64,000 nt of DNA from Roseivirga ehrenbergii. Its GTDB lineage: Bacteria; Bacteroidota; Bacteroidia; Cytophagales; Cyclobacteriaceae. Location of the stretch: assembly GCF_001593005.1 (NCBI RefSeq), contig NZ_LQZQ01000002.1, positions 310,001 through 374,000 of the forward strand, given 5' to 3'. The notes beneath the pieces were generated by a model that had not been told where the DNA came from, did no database searches, and saw only the letters and a list, made by a program, of their open reading frames with translations. Below, in pieces: positions 7,722 to 17,125 of this stretch; position 1 is the stretch's first letter; each line of letters begins with the position of its first letter. Position numbers and translations under genes: made by a program.

Positions 7722-9257
7722 CTAAACTTGTGTAGAGTGTGTTTCTAGTATCTTCAAAATATCATCTAGATATTCTCGCGTATTCGAAAGTCGTGGTACT
7801 TTATTTTGGCCGCCCAACTTACCTCTACTCTTCATCCACTTATAAAAAGTGCCCACTTCGGCTTTATGAACTATAGGGGTGGTCAATGCCATGTCTTTAT
7901 AACGCTTGGCGTCATAATCTGAATTGATTTCGCGAAGCTTTTCATCCAAAAACCTTGTGAAATCCTCTAGACTAGAGGGCTCTTTTTCAAACTCGACCAC
8001 CCATTCGTGAGCAGCCTTTTCATCCTGGCTAAAGTATTTAGGAGCCGCAGTAAAATTGTTTATCAAAGCACCCGTTTTTTCTGCAGCTGAGGCAATACCT
8101 CTTTCAGCGTTTTCCACGACCAACTCTTCTCCAAATGCATTGATATAATGTTTTGTTCTACCTGAAATTCGAATTCTATAAGGTGAAATAGAGGTAAACT
8201 GAACAGTGTCTCCGATTTTATACCTCCATAAACCAGCGTTGGTAGAAATGAGTAAAGCATAATTTTCGCCTACCTCCACCTCTTCCAAACCTATTACCTT
8301 GGGAGAATCGCTGTGGATTTCAGCAAAGGGTATAAACTCATAAAAAATCCCATAATCAAGCATAAGTAACATCTCGTCAGAGTCCATTTGGTCTTGTATA
8401 CCAAAAAAGCCTTCCGATGCATTATAGGTTTCCATGTAGTGCATTTGGCTCGAAGGAATCATTTTCTGAAAGATGTTTTTGTAAGGGCCAAAAGCCACGG
8501 CCCCGTGAAAAAAGACCTCCAAGTTGGGCCAAACATCAAGAATATTATCTGTTCCTTTCAGCTCCATTATTTTCTGAAGCAAAATAATTGTCCAAGTAGG
8601 TACACCCGAAATACTGGTTACGTTCTCGTCCATGGTGGTTTTTGCCATCAACTCGATCTTCGCTTCCCATTCATCCATTAGGGCAATATCTAACGCAGGG
8701 GTACGGACAAATCTAGTCCAGTATGGAAGGTTGGACATGATTACTGCAGAAACATCTCCATAAAACGACTCTTGGCTGGTATCGAATTGGTTTACCTGCT
8801 GGCTTCCGCCAATCGTCAGCCCTTTGCCATCAAACATCCGGGTTTCAGGATTGTTATTGCAGTAAATAGAAAGCATATCCTTGCCTCCTTTAAAGTGGCA
8901 TTCTTCTAAAGCCTCATAAGAAACAGGGATGAATTTACTCCTTGCATTGGTAGTTCCCGATGATTTAGCAAACCACTTTATATCTGATGGCCAAAGCAAA
9001 TTTTGCTCACCCATCATATTCCTTTCTATGTAGGGGTTGATTTCTTCATAAGAGAAGATGGGAACGTTCTTTCTAAACTGCTCTTGATTTTGAATATCTG
9101 CGAAGCCGTGAGTACGACCAAATTCCGTATTTCTAGCCGTGGTAATCAGTTTTTTAAATAACTCATCTTGAACCTCCAAAGGGTATTTCATGAAAAGGCC
9201 GATTTGGTACATCCGCTTTTTCATTACCCATGTTAGTATCGAATTAATGATTGCCAC
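7722..9257 (-). CDS. GH3-family acyl-adenylating protein
   Basis: A 511-residue member of the GH3 family, the ANL-related enzymes best known in plants, where they link jasmonate or auxin to amino acids. The ATP-binding loop is SSGTTNARSKFIP (P-loop-like), with YNASEGFFG further on as the second ATP/substrate motif and RTKHYINAFGEELVVENAE near the hinge. Bacteroidetes carry GH3 proteins of this size widely, but I know of no established bacterial substrate. The start abuts the lptB stop on the same strand, so the two are likely co-transcribed, which might hint at a cell-envelope role; that is inference. Confidence 0.85.
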   Translation of the reverse strand: MAIINSILTWVMKKRMYQIGLFMKYPLEVQDELFKKLITTARNTEFGRTHGFADIQNQEQFRKNVPIFSYEEINPYIERNMMGEQNLLWPSDIKWFAKSSGTTNARSKFIPVSYEALEECHFKGGKDMLSIYCNNNPETRMFDGKGLTIGGSQQVNQFDTSQESFYGDVSAVIMSNLPYWTRFVRTPALDIALMDEWEAKIELMAKTTMDENVTSISGVPTWTIILLQKIMELKGTDNILDVWPNLEVFFHGAVAFGPYKNIFQKMIPSSQMHYMETYNASEGFFGIQDQMDSDEMLLMLDYGIFYEFIPFAEIHSDSPKVIGLEEVEVGENYALLISTNAGLWRYKIGDTVQFTSISPYRIRISGRTKHYINAFGEELVVENAERGIASAAEKTGALINNFTAAPKYFSQDEKAAHEWVVEFEKEPSSLEDFTRFLDEKLREINSDYDAKRYKDMALTTPIVHKAEVGTFYKWMKSRGKLGGQNKVPRLSNTREYLDDILKILETHSTQV

Positions 9258-9989
9258 TTATATTTTCCGCTTGAGTTCGAAATTTTTACCTAAATACACT
9301 TTTCTAACTTGTTCGTCAGCTGCTAATTCTTCTGCCGTACCGGCCTTCAAAAGTTTACCCTCAAACATTAGGTAGGCGCGGTCGGTAATGGATAGGGTTT
9401 CATTTACGTTGTGATCTGTAATCAGAATGCCTATGTTTCGTTGCTTCAACTTAAAAACTATAGACTGAATTTCCTCTACAGCAATGGGATCAACACCTGC
9501 AAAGGGTTCGTCAAGCAATACAAACTTAGGATCTACAGATAAGGCTCTTGCAATTTCTGTCCTTCTTCTTTCTCCTCCAGAAAGCACCTGTCCTTTGTTT
9601 TTTCTTACATGGGTAAGGCTAAATTCTTCCAAAAGAGATTCCATTTTTTCCTTCTGAAGCTTTTTAGGCAGCTTTGTCATTTCAAGTACTGCCATAATAT
9701 TTTCTTCTACCGTAAGTTTTCTGAAAACACTGGGTTCCTGGGCCAAATATCCAATACCTAATTTGGCTCTTTTAAACATAGGCAGAGGGGTAATATCTTC
9801 ATCTTCAAGATAGATATTTCCTTCATTTGGCTTAATCAAGCCCACAATCATATAGAATGTAGTGGTTTTTCCGGCTCCATTTGGCCCAAGTAAACCAACG
9901 ATTTCTCCTTGCTCTACTTGCACGGAAACATTGTTAACTACTTTTCTTTTTTTATATGTCTTGACGAGATTGTCGGCTCTTAACTTCAT
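9258..9989 (-). CDS. lptB: LPS export ABC transporter ATPase LptB
   Basis: A 243-residue ABC ATPase. LptB powers extraction of lipopolysaccharide from the inner membrane with LptF/LptG and LptC. Walker A is GPNGAGKT (residues 35-42), the Q-loop lies in [18 protein letters not shown] (typical of LptB), the signature is LSGGERRR and Walker B ends in [11 protein letters not shown]; the switch histidine is in ITDHNV. The length matches LptB (about 241). It is followed directly by the GH3-family gene and preceded 24 bases upstream by recJ on the same strand. Confidence 0.94.
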   Translation of the reverse strand: MKLRADNLVKTYKKRKVVNNVSVQVEQGEIVGLLGPNGAGKTTTFYMIVGLIKPNEGNIYLEDEDITPLPMFKRAKLGIGYLAQEPSVFRKLTVEENIMAVLEMTKLPKKLQKEKMESLLEEFSLTHVRKNKGQVLSGGERRRTEIARALSVDPKFVLLDEPFAGVDPIAVEEIQSIVFKLKQRNIGILITDHNVNETLSITDRAYLMFEGKLLKAGTAEELAADEQVRKVYLGKNFELKRKI

Positions 9990-10013
9990 GATGGAATGGC
10001 AAAAATAGAATAA

Positions 10014-11714
10014 TCATTCAAACTTAATATCCTTAATGAAGAGTTGAAGACTTTTATGCCCTCTAAAATCGTTCTCTTCAATGGTATAGGCCATGTGAAA
10101 TTTCATGCCAGATTTTACCAAATCAAAATATTCGCCCAAACCAAAACCTATGGCGTCAATTGAAGCGTTAGTTCCCTCTTGTTTTACTGTAAACTTAAGG
10201 TGTTGTTCTTTCAACACTTTTACATTTTCAGCATGAACGTTTTCAGAAACAAAAACGGGTTGCATATTTTGCGGCCCAAATGGCCCCATCTGCCTAATAG
10301 TCTCATAAAATTTAAAATTGATGTCGTCTAAAAAAATGACCAAATCAATTTTGATGGCTGGAACAAGCTGTTCTTCGGAAATCGTACTAGCCACTACCGA
10401 CTCAAATCTTTCTTGAAAAGCTTCCACATTTTCAATTTCCATAGTGACACCAGCCGCATACATATGTCCACCATATTGATTGAGTAAATCGGCACATTCG
10501 GTTATGGCATTGTAAACATCGAAACCCATTACTGAACGAGCCGAACCCGTTACTTTTCCGTTGGACTCTGTCAAAATTACCGTTGGACGATAATGTTTTT
10601 CGATACAGCGAGAAGCAACAATACCTATCACTCCCTTATGCCAATCTTCTTTATACAGCACGGTTGATTTTGCATTAAGAAGCACCTCATTCGACTGAAT
10701 CATTTGTAATGCCTCTTCTGTAATTGTGTTATCGAAATCTCTACGGGCGTCATTCTTATCGTTGATAAGCGAGGCTTTCGCATCTGCATCTACTTCGGTT
10801 TTAGCTAAAAGTAGTTTTACCGAAGCTCTTGCGTGATCCATTCGGCCAGCGGCATTTATTCTTGGTCCAATACCAAAAACGATACTCGAAACCGTAAAAT
10901 CATTTTTATTCTTACAGAGATCTACCAAGGCCTTCAATCCAGGTCTTGGGTCTTGGTTTAGTTTTTTGAGACCGAAATAGGTGAGCACCCTGTTTTCCCC
11001 AGTAATTGGAACAATATCAGAAGCAATACTCACTGCCAGCAAATCGAGGTACTGAAAAAGGCCTTCTTGTGAAATTTCTTTCTTTTGGCAATAAGCCTGC
11101 AACAGCTTAAAGCCCACACCACAGCCCGAAAGTTCTTTATAAGGATATTCGCAGTCTGTTCGTTTAGGGTCTAATACAGCATAAGCCGCTGGAAGCTCAT
11201 CGCCTGGGGTATGGTGGTCACAAATGATCACATCAATCCCACCTGCTTGGGCTTGGGCAACTCTGTCGTGGGCTTTAATGCCACAATCTAACGTAACAAT
11301 AAGTGTAAAGCCGTTTTCAATGGCATACTCGATTCCGGTTTTAGAAACACCGTAGCCTTCTTTGTATCTATCTGGAATATAAAACTCAAGTGTATCGTGT
11401 GTCTCGGAAAGAAAACCGTAAAACGTGGCCACAGAAGTGGTTCCGTCTACATCGTAATCGCCATAAACGAGTATTTTCTCACCATTCTCGAGTGCCGAAG
11501 ACAACCGATCTACAGCACGATCCATGTCTTTCATCAGAAAAGGGTCGTGCAATTGATCTAACTGAGGCCTAAAATAAGCTTTGGCCTCTTCGTAATTTTT
11601 GATTCCCTTTTGAGCAAATAAAAAAGCTAGATTTTCTGATAGGCCAAGGTTTTCCTGAAGGGACTGTACCAACTCTGCATCTGCTTCATTATTAAATAGC
11701 CACCTCTTTTCCAT
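10014..11714 (-). CDS. recJ: Single-stranded-DNA-specific exonuclease RecJ
   Basis: A 566-residue DHH-family 5'-3' exonuclease for recombination and mismatch/base-excision repair. Metal-binding motifs appear in order: YGDYDVDGTTS (motif I), VTLDCGI (II), CDHHTPG (III, the DHH signature), GIGPRINAAGRMDHA, and the DHHA1 motif YGGHMYAAGVTM. The C-terminal OB-like domain (MGPFGPQNMQPVF onward) closes the protein. Length fits the family. The gene reads into lptB on the same strand. Confidence 0.95.
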   Translation of the reverse strand: MEKRWLFNNEADAELVQSLQENLGLSENLAFLFAQKGIKNYEEAKAYFRPQLDQLHDPFLMKDMDRAVDRLSSALENGEKILVYGDYDVDGTTSVATFYGFLSETHDTLEFYIPDRYKEGYGVSKTGIEYAIENGFTLIVTLDCGIKAHDRVAQAQAGGIDVIICDHHTPGDELPAAYAVLDPKRTDCEYPYKELSGCGVGFKLLQAYCQKKEISQEGLFQYLDLLAVSIASDIVPITGENRVLTYFGLKKLNQDPRPGLKALVDLCKNKNDFTVSSIVFGIGPRINAAGRMDHARASVKLLLAKTEVDADAKASLINDKNDARRDFDNTITEEALQMIQSNEVLLNAKSTVLYKEDWHKGVIGIVASRCIEKHYRPTVILTESNGKVTGSARSVMGFDVYNAITECADLLNQYGGHMYAAGVTMEIENVEAFQERFESVVASTISEEQLVPAIKIDLVIFLDDINFKFYETIRQMGPFGPQNMQPVFVSENVHAENVKVLKEQHLKFTVKQEGTNASIDAIGFGLGEYFDLVKSGMKFHMAYTIEENDFRGHKSLQLFIKDIKFE

Positions 11715-11749
11715 GTATAAAAATAGTAAATATTGAACCTAAAAAGGAT

Positions 11750-11785
11750 ATAAAAAAGCAGTGCTTCAATGAATAAAGCACTGCT
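11750..11785 (-). terminator. Rho-independent terminator after the SPOR-like gene
   Basis: A perfect 10-bp stem AGCAGTGCTT (11757-11766) / AAGCACTGCT (11776-11785) with a 9-base loop. Read on the minus strand it is followed by a T-rich run (TTTTTTA), as expected for the gene ending at 11807. Confidence 0.8.
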
Positions 11786-11806
11786 AATTTCTTATGTATG
11801 AAAAGT

Positions 11807-12469
11807 TTACTTCGTTTTTTCTGCAGTAGGAAGCACCTCTTTGAGTGGTACTCTTTTGCCATCTCTGTAAGGTACAATCCAAGCATCTTCAACACCCATT
11901 TCTCTTAGGTATCTCTTTAGAACATTGGCGTCCTCGTAATTCCTAAAGTTGCCAATAACATATTTGCGTAAATCATCCGCTCCTTCTTCTGCAAAATCTT
12001 TAGAAGTATCTGCGTATTTCTTTAAGTCTACTTTTCTAAAAGCACCTACTTGTACCTTGAATACAACACCAATGCTGAAATCTTCGCCATTGATGATGTC
12101 GGGGTTATAAGCAGGACGTTTGTCATTTTGAGCCTTCAGGTTCTCTACTTCTTTTTGGGAAGCTTGATAGGCGGCTTGCATTCTAGTTACTTGCTTTTGC
12201 AAATCACCAATCTGACCATCCTTAGCGCTCAGCTGTGTTTCAAGCGTTTGAATATCACTCAAAGCTCCAGCATTAGCTGCCTTTAGTTTAAGATGTTCCT
12301 CAGAAAGCGCCTTAAAATCTTCTGGAGACATGGCCTTTTTCTTCTTCTTCCAAATCTTCATTTCTTGTTTGAAAGCCTTTTTTTCAGCTTTGGTCATTTC
12401 TTGACCAATAGCGGCCGTGGCAATAAACATGCCCAGCAAAAGCGTGAAAAATACTTTAGAAGTTTTCAT
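11807..12469 (-). CDS. Secreted coiled-coil protein with SPOR-like C-terminal domain
   Basis: A 220-residue protein with a signal peptide (MKTSKVFFTLLLGMF... cleaved after AIGQ), a Lys-rich helix, a coiled coil at about residues 65-115 (ALSDIQTLETQLSAKDGQ), and a C-terminal domain of about 75 residues. The last part (FKVQVGAFRK ... YVIGNFRNYEDANVLKRYLR ... AWIVPYRDGKRV) has the two-repeat pattern of SPOR domains, which bind denuded peptidoglycan. It is likely a periplasmic wall-associated protein; no partner is evident. It is a single-gene unit with its own terminator, between fumC and recJ. Confidence 0.75.
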   Translation of the reverse strand: MKTSKVFFTLLLGMFIATAAIGQEMTKAEKKAFKQEMKIWKKKKKAMSPEDFKALSEEHLKLKAANAGALSDIQTLETQLSAKDGQIGDLQKQVTRMQAAYQASQKEVENLKAQNDKRPAYNPDIINGEDFSIGVVFKVQVGAFRKVDLKKYADTSKDFAEEGADDLRKYVIGNFRNYEDANVLKRYLREMGVEDAWIVPYRDGKRVPLKEVLPTAEKTK

Positions 12470-12525
12470 CTTATCTTTGATTTATTTGAGTGAAACCCAT
12501 TAAATGACAAATTATAACTTTAATG

Positions 12526-13926
12526 TCAGCTTTTCAAACTTCCGATCATATCTTCTGGTCTTACCCATTCGTCAAATTCTTCGGCTGTTAGGTATCCTAA
12601 ATTAACGGCTTCTTGCTTTAAGGTAGTTCCATTTTCATGCGCGGTTTTCGCAATTTTAGCGGCTTTTTCATAACCAATTTTGGTATTTAAGGCCGTAACC
12701 AACATTAGCGAATTATTCAAATGTTGTTGAATACTGTTATAGTTTGGTTCAATTCCAACTGCGCAATTCTCTGTGAAAGAAACGCAAGCATCACCAATTA
12801 AACGTGCCGACTGCAATACATTGTATGCCATCATTGGTTTGAACACATTCAGTTCATAATGCCCTTGTGCACCCCCAACAGAAACAGCCACATCATTACC
12901 CATTACCTGAGCACAAACCATGGTCATGGCCTCACACTGTGTTGGATTTACTTTACCCGGCATAATTGAAGAGCCAGGTTCGTTTGATGGTATAATGATT
13001 TCACCAATTCCCGAACGAGGCCCAGAGGCTAACATTCTAATATCATTGGCAATTTTATTCAATGAAACAGCCATTTGCTTCAAAGCTCCGTGGGTTTCTA
13101 CCAAGGCATCGTGGGCAGCTAGTGCTTCAAATTTATTTTCAGCAGTAATAAAAGGATGGCCTGTGAACTCTGCAATTTTCTGAGCTACCAGTTCCGAATA
13201 ACCTTCTGGAGTATTAATTCCCGTTCCTACTGCAGTACCCCCCAAAGCCAATTCTGAAAGGTGTTCTAAAGTATTTTTTAAGGCTTTTAAGCCATGATTC
13301 AATTGAGAAACGTAGCCCGAAAATTCTTGTCCTAAAGTAAGAGGTGTCGCGTCCATTAAGTGGGTACGGCCAATTTTCACCACCTTCATAAACTCTTTAG
13401 ATTTGGCCTGAAGCGTATCTCTTAACATTTCCACTCCCGGAATGGTAGTTTCTACAATCATTTTGTAGGCCGCTATGTGCATGCCTGTTGGGTAGGTATC
13501 GTTAGACGACTGCGACTTGTTCACATCATCATTTGGGTGAACTTCTGTTTTACCTTCACCTAATTTATGCCCAGCAATTACATGTGCGCGGTTGGCTACT
13601 ACTTCGTTCACATTCATATTTGATTGTGTACCCGAACCTGTTTGCCAAATTACCAACGGAAATTGGTCATCATGCTTTCCTTCTAAAATCTCATCGCACA
13701 CTTTTGAAATAAGGTCGCGCTTTTCTACCGACAAAACTCCTAAAGCGTGGTTGGTATGGGCTGCGGCTTTTTTAAGATATGCAAAACCATATACTACCTC
13801 AAGTGGCATACTGGCTTCTGGACCAATTTTAAAGTTGTTTCTAGAGCGCTCAGTTTGGGCTCCCCAATACTTGTCTGCAGGAACTTTAACGTCCCCCATG
13901 GTATCCTTTTCTATTCTATATTCCAT
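12526..13926 (-). CDS. fumC: Fumarate hydratase class II
   Basis: A 466-residue iron-independent fumarase of the TCA cycle, interconverting fumarate and malate. The superfamily signature [13 protein letters not shown] is present, together with [12 protein letters not shown] and [13 protein letters not shown] at the substrate site and [15 protein letters not shown] with the catalytic region. Length and motif order match E. coli FumC. Monocistronic; its promoter must lie in the gap shared with the divergent LiaF-like gene. Confidence 0.95.
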   Translation of the reverse strand: MEYRIEKDTMGDVKVPADKYWGAQTERSRNNFKIGPEASMPLEVVYGFAYLKKAAAHTNHALGVLSVEKRDLISKVCDEILEGKHDDQFPLVIWQTGSGTQSNMNVNEVVANRAHVIAGHKLGEGKTEVHPNDDVNKSQSSNDTYPTGMHIAAYKMIVETTIPGVEMLRDTLQAKSKEFMKVVKIGRTHLMDATPLTLGQEFSGYVSQLNHGLKALKNTLEHLSELALGGTAVGTGINTPEGYSELVAQKIAEFTGHPFITAENKFEALAAHDALVETHGALKQMAVSLNKIANDIRMLASGPRSGIGEIIIPSNEPGSSIMPGKVNPTQCEAMTMVCAQVMGNDVAVSVGGAQGHYELNVFKPMMAYNVLQSARLIGDACVSFTENCAVGIEPNYNSIQQHLNNSLMLVTALNTKIGYEKAAKIAKTAHENGTTLKQEAVNLGYLTAEEFDEWVRPEDMIGSLKS

Positions 13927-14187
13927 GTGATGAGATTTTATTCAATTCAAAATTAGGCAATGAAGCACTAGTTAGAAAGTAATTCGGAAATGTTATTCAC
14001 CGATTATTTAAAACTGCCGAATAAGATGGTCGAAAACATTGTGTGTTTACCGAGTTCAGGCGTTCGTTCACCGAATTCCGCCAACAAAGACAGGCTAAAG
14101 CCACGTACATTTGAATGTGTTTCAAGCCCAAAGGTCAAAAAACACTGGTCAATTAAACAACAACAATTACTCAAAACAACAACCACA
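13927..14187. other. Divergent intergenic region fumC / LiaF-like gene
   Basis: About 260 bases between divergent genes, followed by a hairpin at 14188-14211. Short frames on both strands are complementary shadows of each other and look non-coding, so I count this as promoter space for both genes. Confidence 0.55.
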
Positions 14188-14211
14188 GCAGGCAGAACTT
14201 TTTCTGCCTGC
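14188..14211 (+). promoter_or_regulatory. Perfect hairpin just before the LiaF-like start
   Basis: GCAGGCAGAA (14188-14197), loop CTTT, TTCTGCCTGC (14202-14211). The 10-bp perfect stem ends 17 bases before the ATG at 14229 and is followed by an A-rich run, not a T-run, so it is not a typical plus-strand terminator. It may be a 5' leader structure or an operator. Confidence 0.5.
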
Positions 14212-14228
14212 ATTTAACTAAAAAAATT

Positions 14229-14927
14229 ATGTCACAGTCAGCTAGTAAAAGGTACATAGTCGGAGCGCTATTTCTTGTCATCGGTTCTCTTTGGACTTTA
14301 GATAACATTGGTGTCCTTAACATTCGTCTTCCTTGGTACTTTACCGAATGGTATTCAATTCTAATTCTTATCGGTATTTTAATTGCCACAGTAAGAGAAA
14401 AAGTAGGTTTGGGCTTAACGTTGGTAGCCATAGGAGCCGCCTTCTTAATAAGAGATGTATACTATCTTGACTTTAGAGACATCTTCGAATTCTGGCCTGT
14501 TATCTTCATCATTATCGGTGGGTCGCTTCTTTTCAGAAGGGGGATAGATAAAGACGGTTCTAGTGAAAAAAAAAATACTGAGTCAGAAATAGATGGCGTA
14601 GATGAAATCGCGATTTTTTGTGGAGCAGAAAGAAAAGTTACCTCGAAACAGTTTAGAGGAGGAAAGTTGACTACCATTTTTGGTGGAACCGACTTGAACC
14701 TTCTAAACGCAGAACTTGCCAGCGGCACGAATATTTTGGATGTATTTGTATTGTTTGGCGGAACTGAAATTAGAGTTCCGTCCGACATGAATGTGAAAGT
14801 ACAGGTAACTGCAATTTTTGGTGGCTTTTCAGACGAAAGAAAGGTAATCACCGAAAACGAAGCCAACAACGGAAAAGAACTAGTAGTAAAAGGATTGGTG
14901 CTTTTTGGTGGAGGCGAAGTAAGGTAA
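14229..14927 (+). CDS. LiaF-like membrane protein (DUF5668 + LiaF C-terminal domain)
   Basis: A 232-residue protein. Residues about 8-100 hold four short membrane segments of the DUF5668/LiaI-LiaF-like type (GALFLVIGSLWTLDNIGVL, then FWPVIFIIIGGSLLF). After a polar linker, residues about 120-232 form the LiaF/cell-wall-active-antibiotic-response beta domain with repeated IFGG/LFGG turns (TTIFGGTDLNL, VLFGGTEIRVP, AIFGGFSDER, VLFGGGEVR). In Firmicutes LiaF restrains the LiaRS envelope-stress system. Here it lies upstream of a LytS/LytTR pair after a terminator-like hairpin, so a comparable envelope-stress circuit is plausible but unproven. Confidence 0.82.
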   Translation: MSQSASKRYIVGALFLVIGSLWTLDNIGVLNIRLPWYFTEWYSILILIGILIATVREKVGLGLTLVAIGAAFLIRDVYYLDFRDIFEFWPVIFIIIGGSLLFRRGIDKDGSSEKKNTESEIDGVDEIAIFCGAERKVTSKQFRGGKLTTIFGGTDLNLLNAELASGTNILDVFVLFGGTEIRVPSDMNVKVQVTAIFGGFSDERKVITENEANNGKELVVKGLVLFGGGEVR

Positions 14928-14944
14928 AACGGTAGCTTAAATCT

Positions 14945-14992
14945 AGAGTATTGAGTTAGAGTTGGTCGCTCTTGATTCAATACTCTTTTTAT
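14945..14992 (+). terminator. Terminator after the LiaF-like gene
   Basis: A 10-bp outer stem AGAGTATTGA (14945-14954) / TCAATACTCT (14977-14986), an inner AGAG/CTCT pairing and a following T-rich tail to about 14997. It separates, at least partly, the LiaF-like gene from the sensor kinase. Confidence 0.75.
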
Positions 14993-15045
14993 TTTTTACC
15001 AAAGCCTTAAAAGAAATCGCTAATTTTCGTTTCGTTTAGATTTCT

Positions 15046-16101
15046 ATGAATCACCCTTTTATAAAGAACAAAGGCATTATTTTTTATACCGCAGCGTGGT
15101 TATTCATTGCCATTCTATTTGGGCTGGCGCTAAGGTATTTTTACGATTTCAGTACAAAAGAGGCAAACATTGATAGCTTCATTTTTAACGGTACTTTCTA
15201 TTGTTTAGGCCTCGCCTTTTGGTTTGTAGTACGTTATAATTCATTTGATTCTTCCCAAATTCTCAACCTTATTGTAAGTCATTTGGCCGCAGCAGCACTT
15301 TCAGTAGCCGCTGGGGTTTTTATTACAATAACAGTTTTAAAAAACATATTACCACAAACTGAGGAATCGTTGATTTATCTGAATAGCTCTATCGTTTGGC
15401 GGTCGGGTTTAGGTTTGCTCTATTACGCGGTGCTTATTTTAGTCTATCACCTTATAAAATATTATGATGATTTAAGGGATAGAGGCCAACAGCAAGCCCA
15501 GCTTGAAACCATGCTCAAGGAGTCGGAGTTGGAGATGCTGAAGTCACAGATCAATCCGCACTTTATTTTTAATAGCCTTAACTCCATCGCATCGCTGACC
15601 ATAACTGCTCCAAACCAAGCACGCGAAATGGTGGTAAAGCTTTCTGATTTTCTTCGCTATTCCTTAGGTAAGGAAAACCATCAGCTGAATACTTTGGAAG
15701 AAGAAATGGCCAATCTGATGCTCTACCTAGAAATAGAGAAAGTCCGTTTTGGCGATCGACTTCAAGTAGAAACTCAAATTGAAATTGACGCTTTAAACCT
15801 CACTTTACCCAACCTGATATTACAGCCGTTAATTGAAAACGCTGTTAAGCATGGCATTTACGAAAGTTTAGAAGATGTGACCATTCGGGTAACAGCAAAA
15901 ACCGAAAATGGCATTCTTCGCCTTTCCATGACCAACGAGTTCGACCCGAAAGCCGTGAGCAAAAAAGGCAAAGGTATTGGGCTTAAAAATGTGCGCGAAC
16001 GTTTGCGCGTCATCTACGGTGTACCGAAATTGGTGTTTACCGAAACCAACGAAAATCTATTTACCGTCCGTTTGGACATTCCTCAACCCAGCGAAAAATG
16101 A
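15046..16101 (+). CDS. LytS/YehU-type sensor histidine kinase
   Basis: A 351-residue kinase. Four membrane helices (residues about 10-135) are followed by a short coiled coil and the His_kinase domain with the phosphoacceptor H172 in INPHFIFNSLNS. The ATPase part shows LILQPLIENAVKHGI (N box) and KGIGLKNVRERL (G box). There is no large extracytoplasmic domain, so the signal is probably read inside the membrane. It overlaps the LytTR regulator gene by 4 bases (ATGA), showing translational coupling. Confidence 0.92.
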   Translation: MNHPFIKNKGIIFYTAAWLFIAILFGLALRYFYDFSTKEANIDSFIFNGTFYCLGLAFWFVVRYNSFDSSQILNLIVSHLAAAALSVAAGVFITITVLKNILPQTEESLIYLNSSIVWRSGLGLLYYAVLILVYHLIKYYDDLRDRGQQQAQLETMLKESELEMLKSQINPHFIFNSLNSIASLTITAPNQAREMVVKLSDFLRYSLGKENHQLNTLEEEMANLMLYLEIEKVRFGDRLQVETQIEIDALNLTLPNLILQPLIENAVKHGIYESLEDVTIRVTAKTENGILRLSMTNEFDPKAVSKKGKGIGLKNVRERLRVIYGVPKLVFTETNENLFTVRLDIPQPSEK

Positions 16102-16844
16102 TCAAAGCCATAATAGTTGACGATGAAAAATTAGCCCGCGATATTATCAAGGCCTATTTGCAAAACTTTGCTCAAGTGGAAGTGATTGCAGAATGTGGTG
16201 ATGGTTTTCAGGGTTTAAAGGCCATTCAGGAACACGAACCTGATTTGCTTTTTCTGGACATTCAAATGCCCAAAATCACGGGTTTTGAAATGCTAGAGTT
16301 AATTGAAAACCCTCCAGTGGTCATCTTCAGCACCGCTTTCGATCAATATGCAATCAAAGCTTTTGAACTGAATGCCACCGATTATTTACTAAAGCCTTAT
16401 GCCGAAGAGCGTTTTAAAGGAGCGGTACAAAAGGCAATTGATAAAATTCAAACCAAAACTTCTGCCCAAAAAGAAATTGAATCCTTAACAGAAAAACGTG
16501 AAGAGCTTTCGGAAGGTATTGATCGTTTGGTGGTGAAAACTGGCAACAAAATCCATATCCTAGGCTTGGACCAAATTGCACATTTTGAGGCACAAGATGA
16601 TTACGTAGCCATTCATTCGGACCAAGGTAAATTTTTGAAATTGATGCGAATGAAGCACCTGGAAGATAATCTACCTTCTGGTGATTTTATTCGCGTCCAT
16701 CGTTCTCACATCGTTTCCATTAAGCACATTGAAAAACTGGAGCTCTACGAAAAGGACTCTTATTTACTCAGCCTAAAAACAGGCGCTCAATTGCCCGTAA
16801 GCCGCAGCGGCCACAGTAAGTTGAAAGAGGTGTTGAAGTATTGA
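16098..16844 (+). CDS. LytTR-type response regulator
   Basis: A 248-residue regulator. The receiver domain (1-120) has the acidic pair D8-D9, phosphoacceptor D54 in LLFLDIQMP, and K at LLKPYAEER. The LytTR DNA-binding domain occupies about 145-248 (VVKTGNKIHILGLDQIAHFEAQDDYV, then FIRVHRSHIVSI). LytTR proteins bind paired direct repeats upstream of target genes. Partner of the kinase at 15046-16101, with which it overlaps. Confidence 0.92.
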   Translation: MIKAIIVDDEKLARDIIKAYLQNFAQVEVIAECGDGFQGLKAIQEHEPDLLFLDIQMPKITGFEMLELIENPPVVIFSTAFDQYAIKAFELNATDYLLKPYAEERFKGAVQKAIDKIQTKTSAQKEIESLTEKREELSEGIDRLVVKTGNKIHILGLDQIAHFEAQDDYVAIHSDQGKFLKLMRMKHLEDNLPSGDFIRVHRSHIVSIKHIEKLELYEKDSYLLSLKTGAQLPVSRSGHSKLKEVLKY

Positions 16845-16921
16845 GGTGTTTGTGTGTTGAGGTGTAGATGTACCGTTTTAAGCTTTTCAACCTATTTTAG
16901 GACAAGAAAGTCCAGCCACTG

Positions 16922-17028
16922 CCCCCGCCAGCGGGGAATAATTAAATCAGATTCAGTTGATACTTTTGTGTTCCACCTTTTTTGTCAACTCTCATAGCAG
17001 TCCCTCCTTGAGGAGGGTTGGGAGGTGA
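16922..17028. repeat. REP-like GC-rich palindromes in intergenic DNA
   Basis: Two GC-rich palindromes stand out from the AT-rich gap: CCCCGCCAGCGGGG (16923-16936) and CCCTCCTTGAGGAGGG (17002-17017), the second followed by TTGGGAGGTG. The latter resembles dispersed CCCTCCT-GAGGAGGG repeats I know from Bacteroidetes genomes and from RAYT-associated REP sequences. No second copy occurs in this window and no transposase is nearby, so the repeat status is inference. Confidence 0.45.
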
Positions 17029-17064
17029 ACAATCTGAATATGCCTTTCAAAACCAATTTTTCAA

Positions 17065-17099
17065 ACAAAAAAACCCCTTCCAATTTCTTGAAAGGGGTT
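17065..17099 (-). terminator. Terminator of the lemA-TPM operon
   Basis: Stem AACCCCTT (17072-17079) / AAGGGGTT (17092-17099). Read on the minus strand the hairpin is followed by a run of seven T (17065-17071). It sits 27 bases after the stop of the last operon gene. Confidence 0.85.
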
Positions 17100-17125
17100 C
17101 AAATATCTTTTTAAGTGAATTAAGT

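Noticed and set aside
13990-14217. Short open frames on both strands between fumC and the LiaF-like gene
   Set aside because: They are complementary shadows of each other with no homology-like features; the region is better read as promoter and hairpin.
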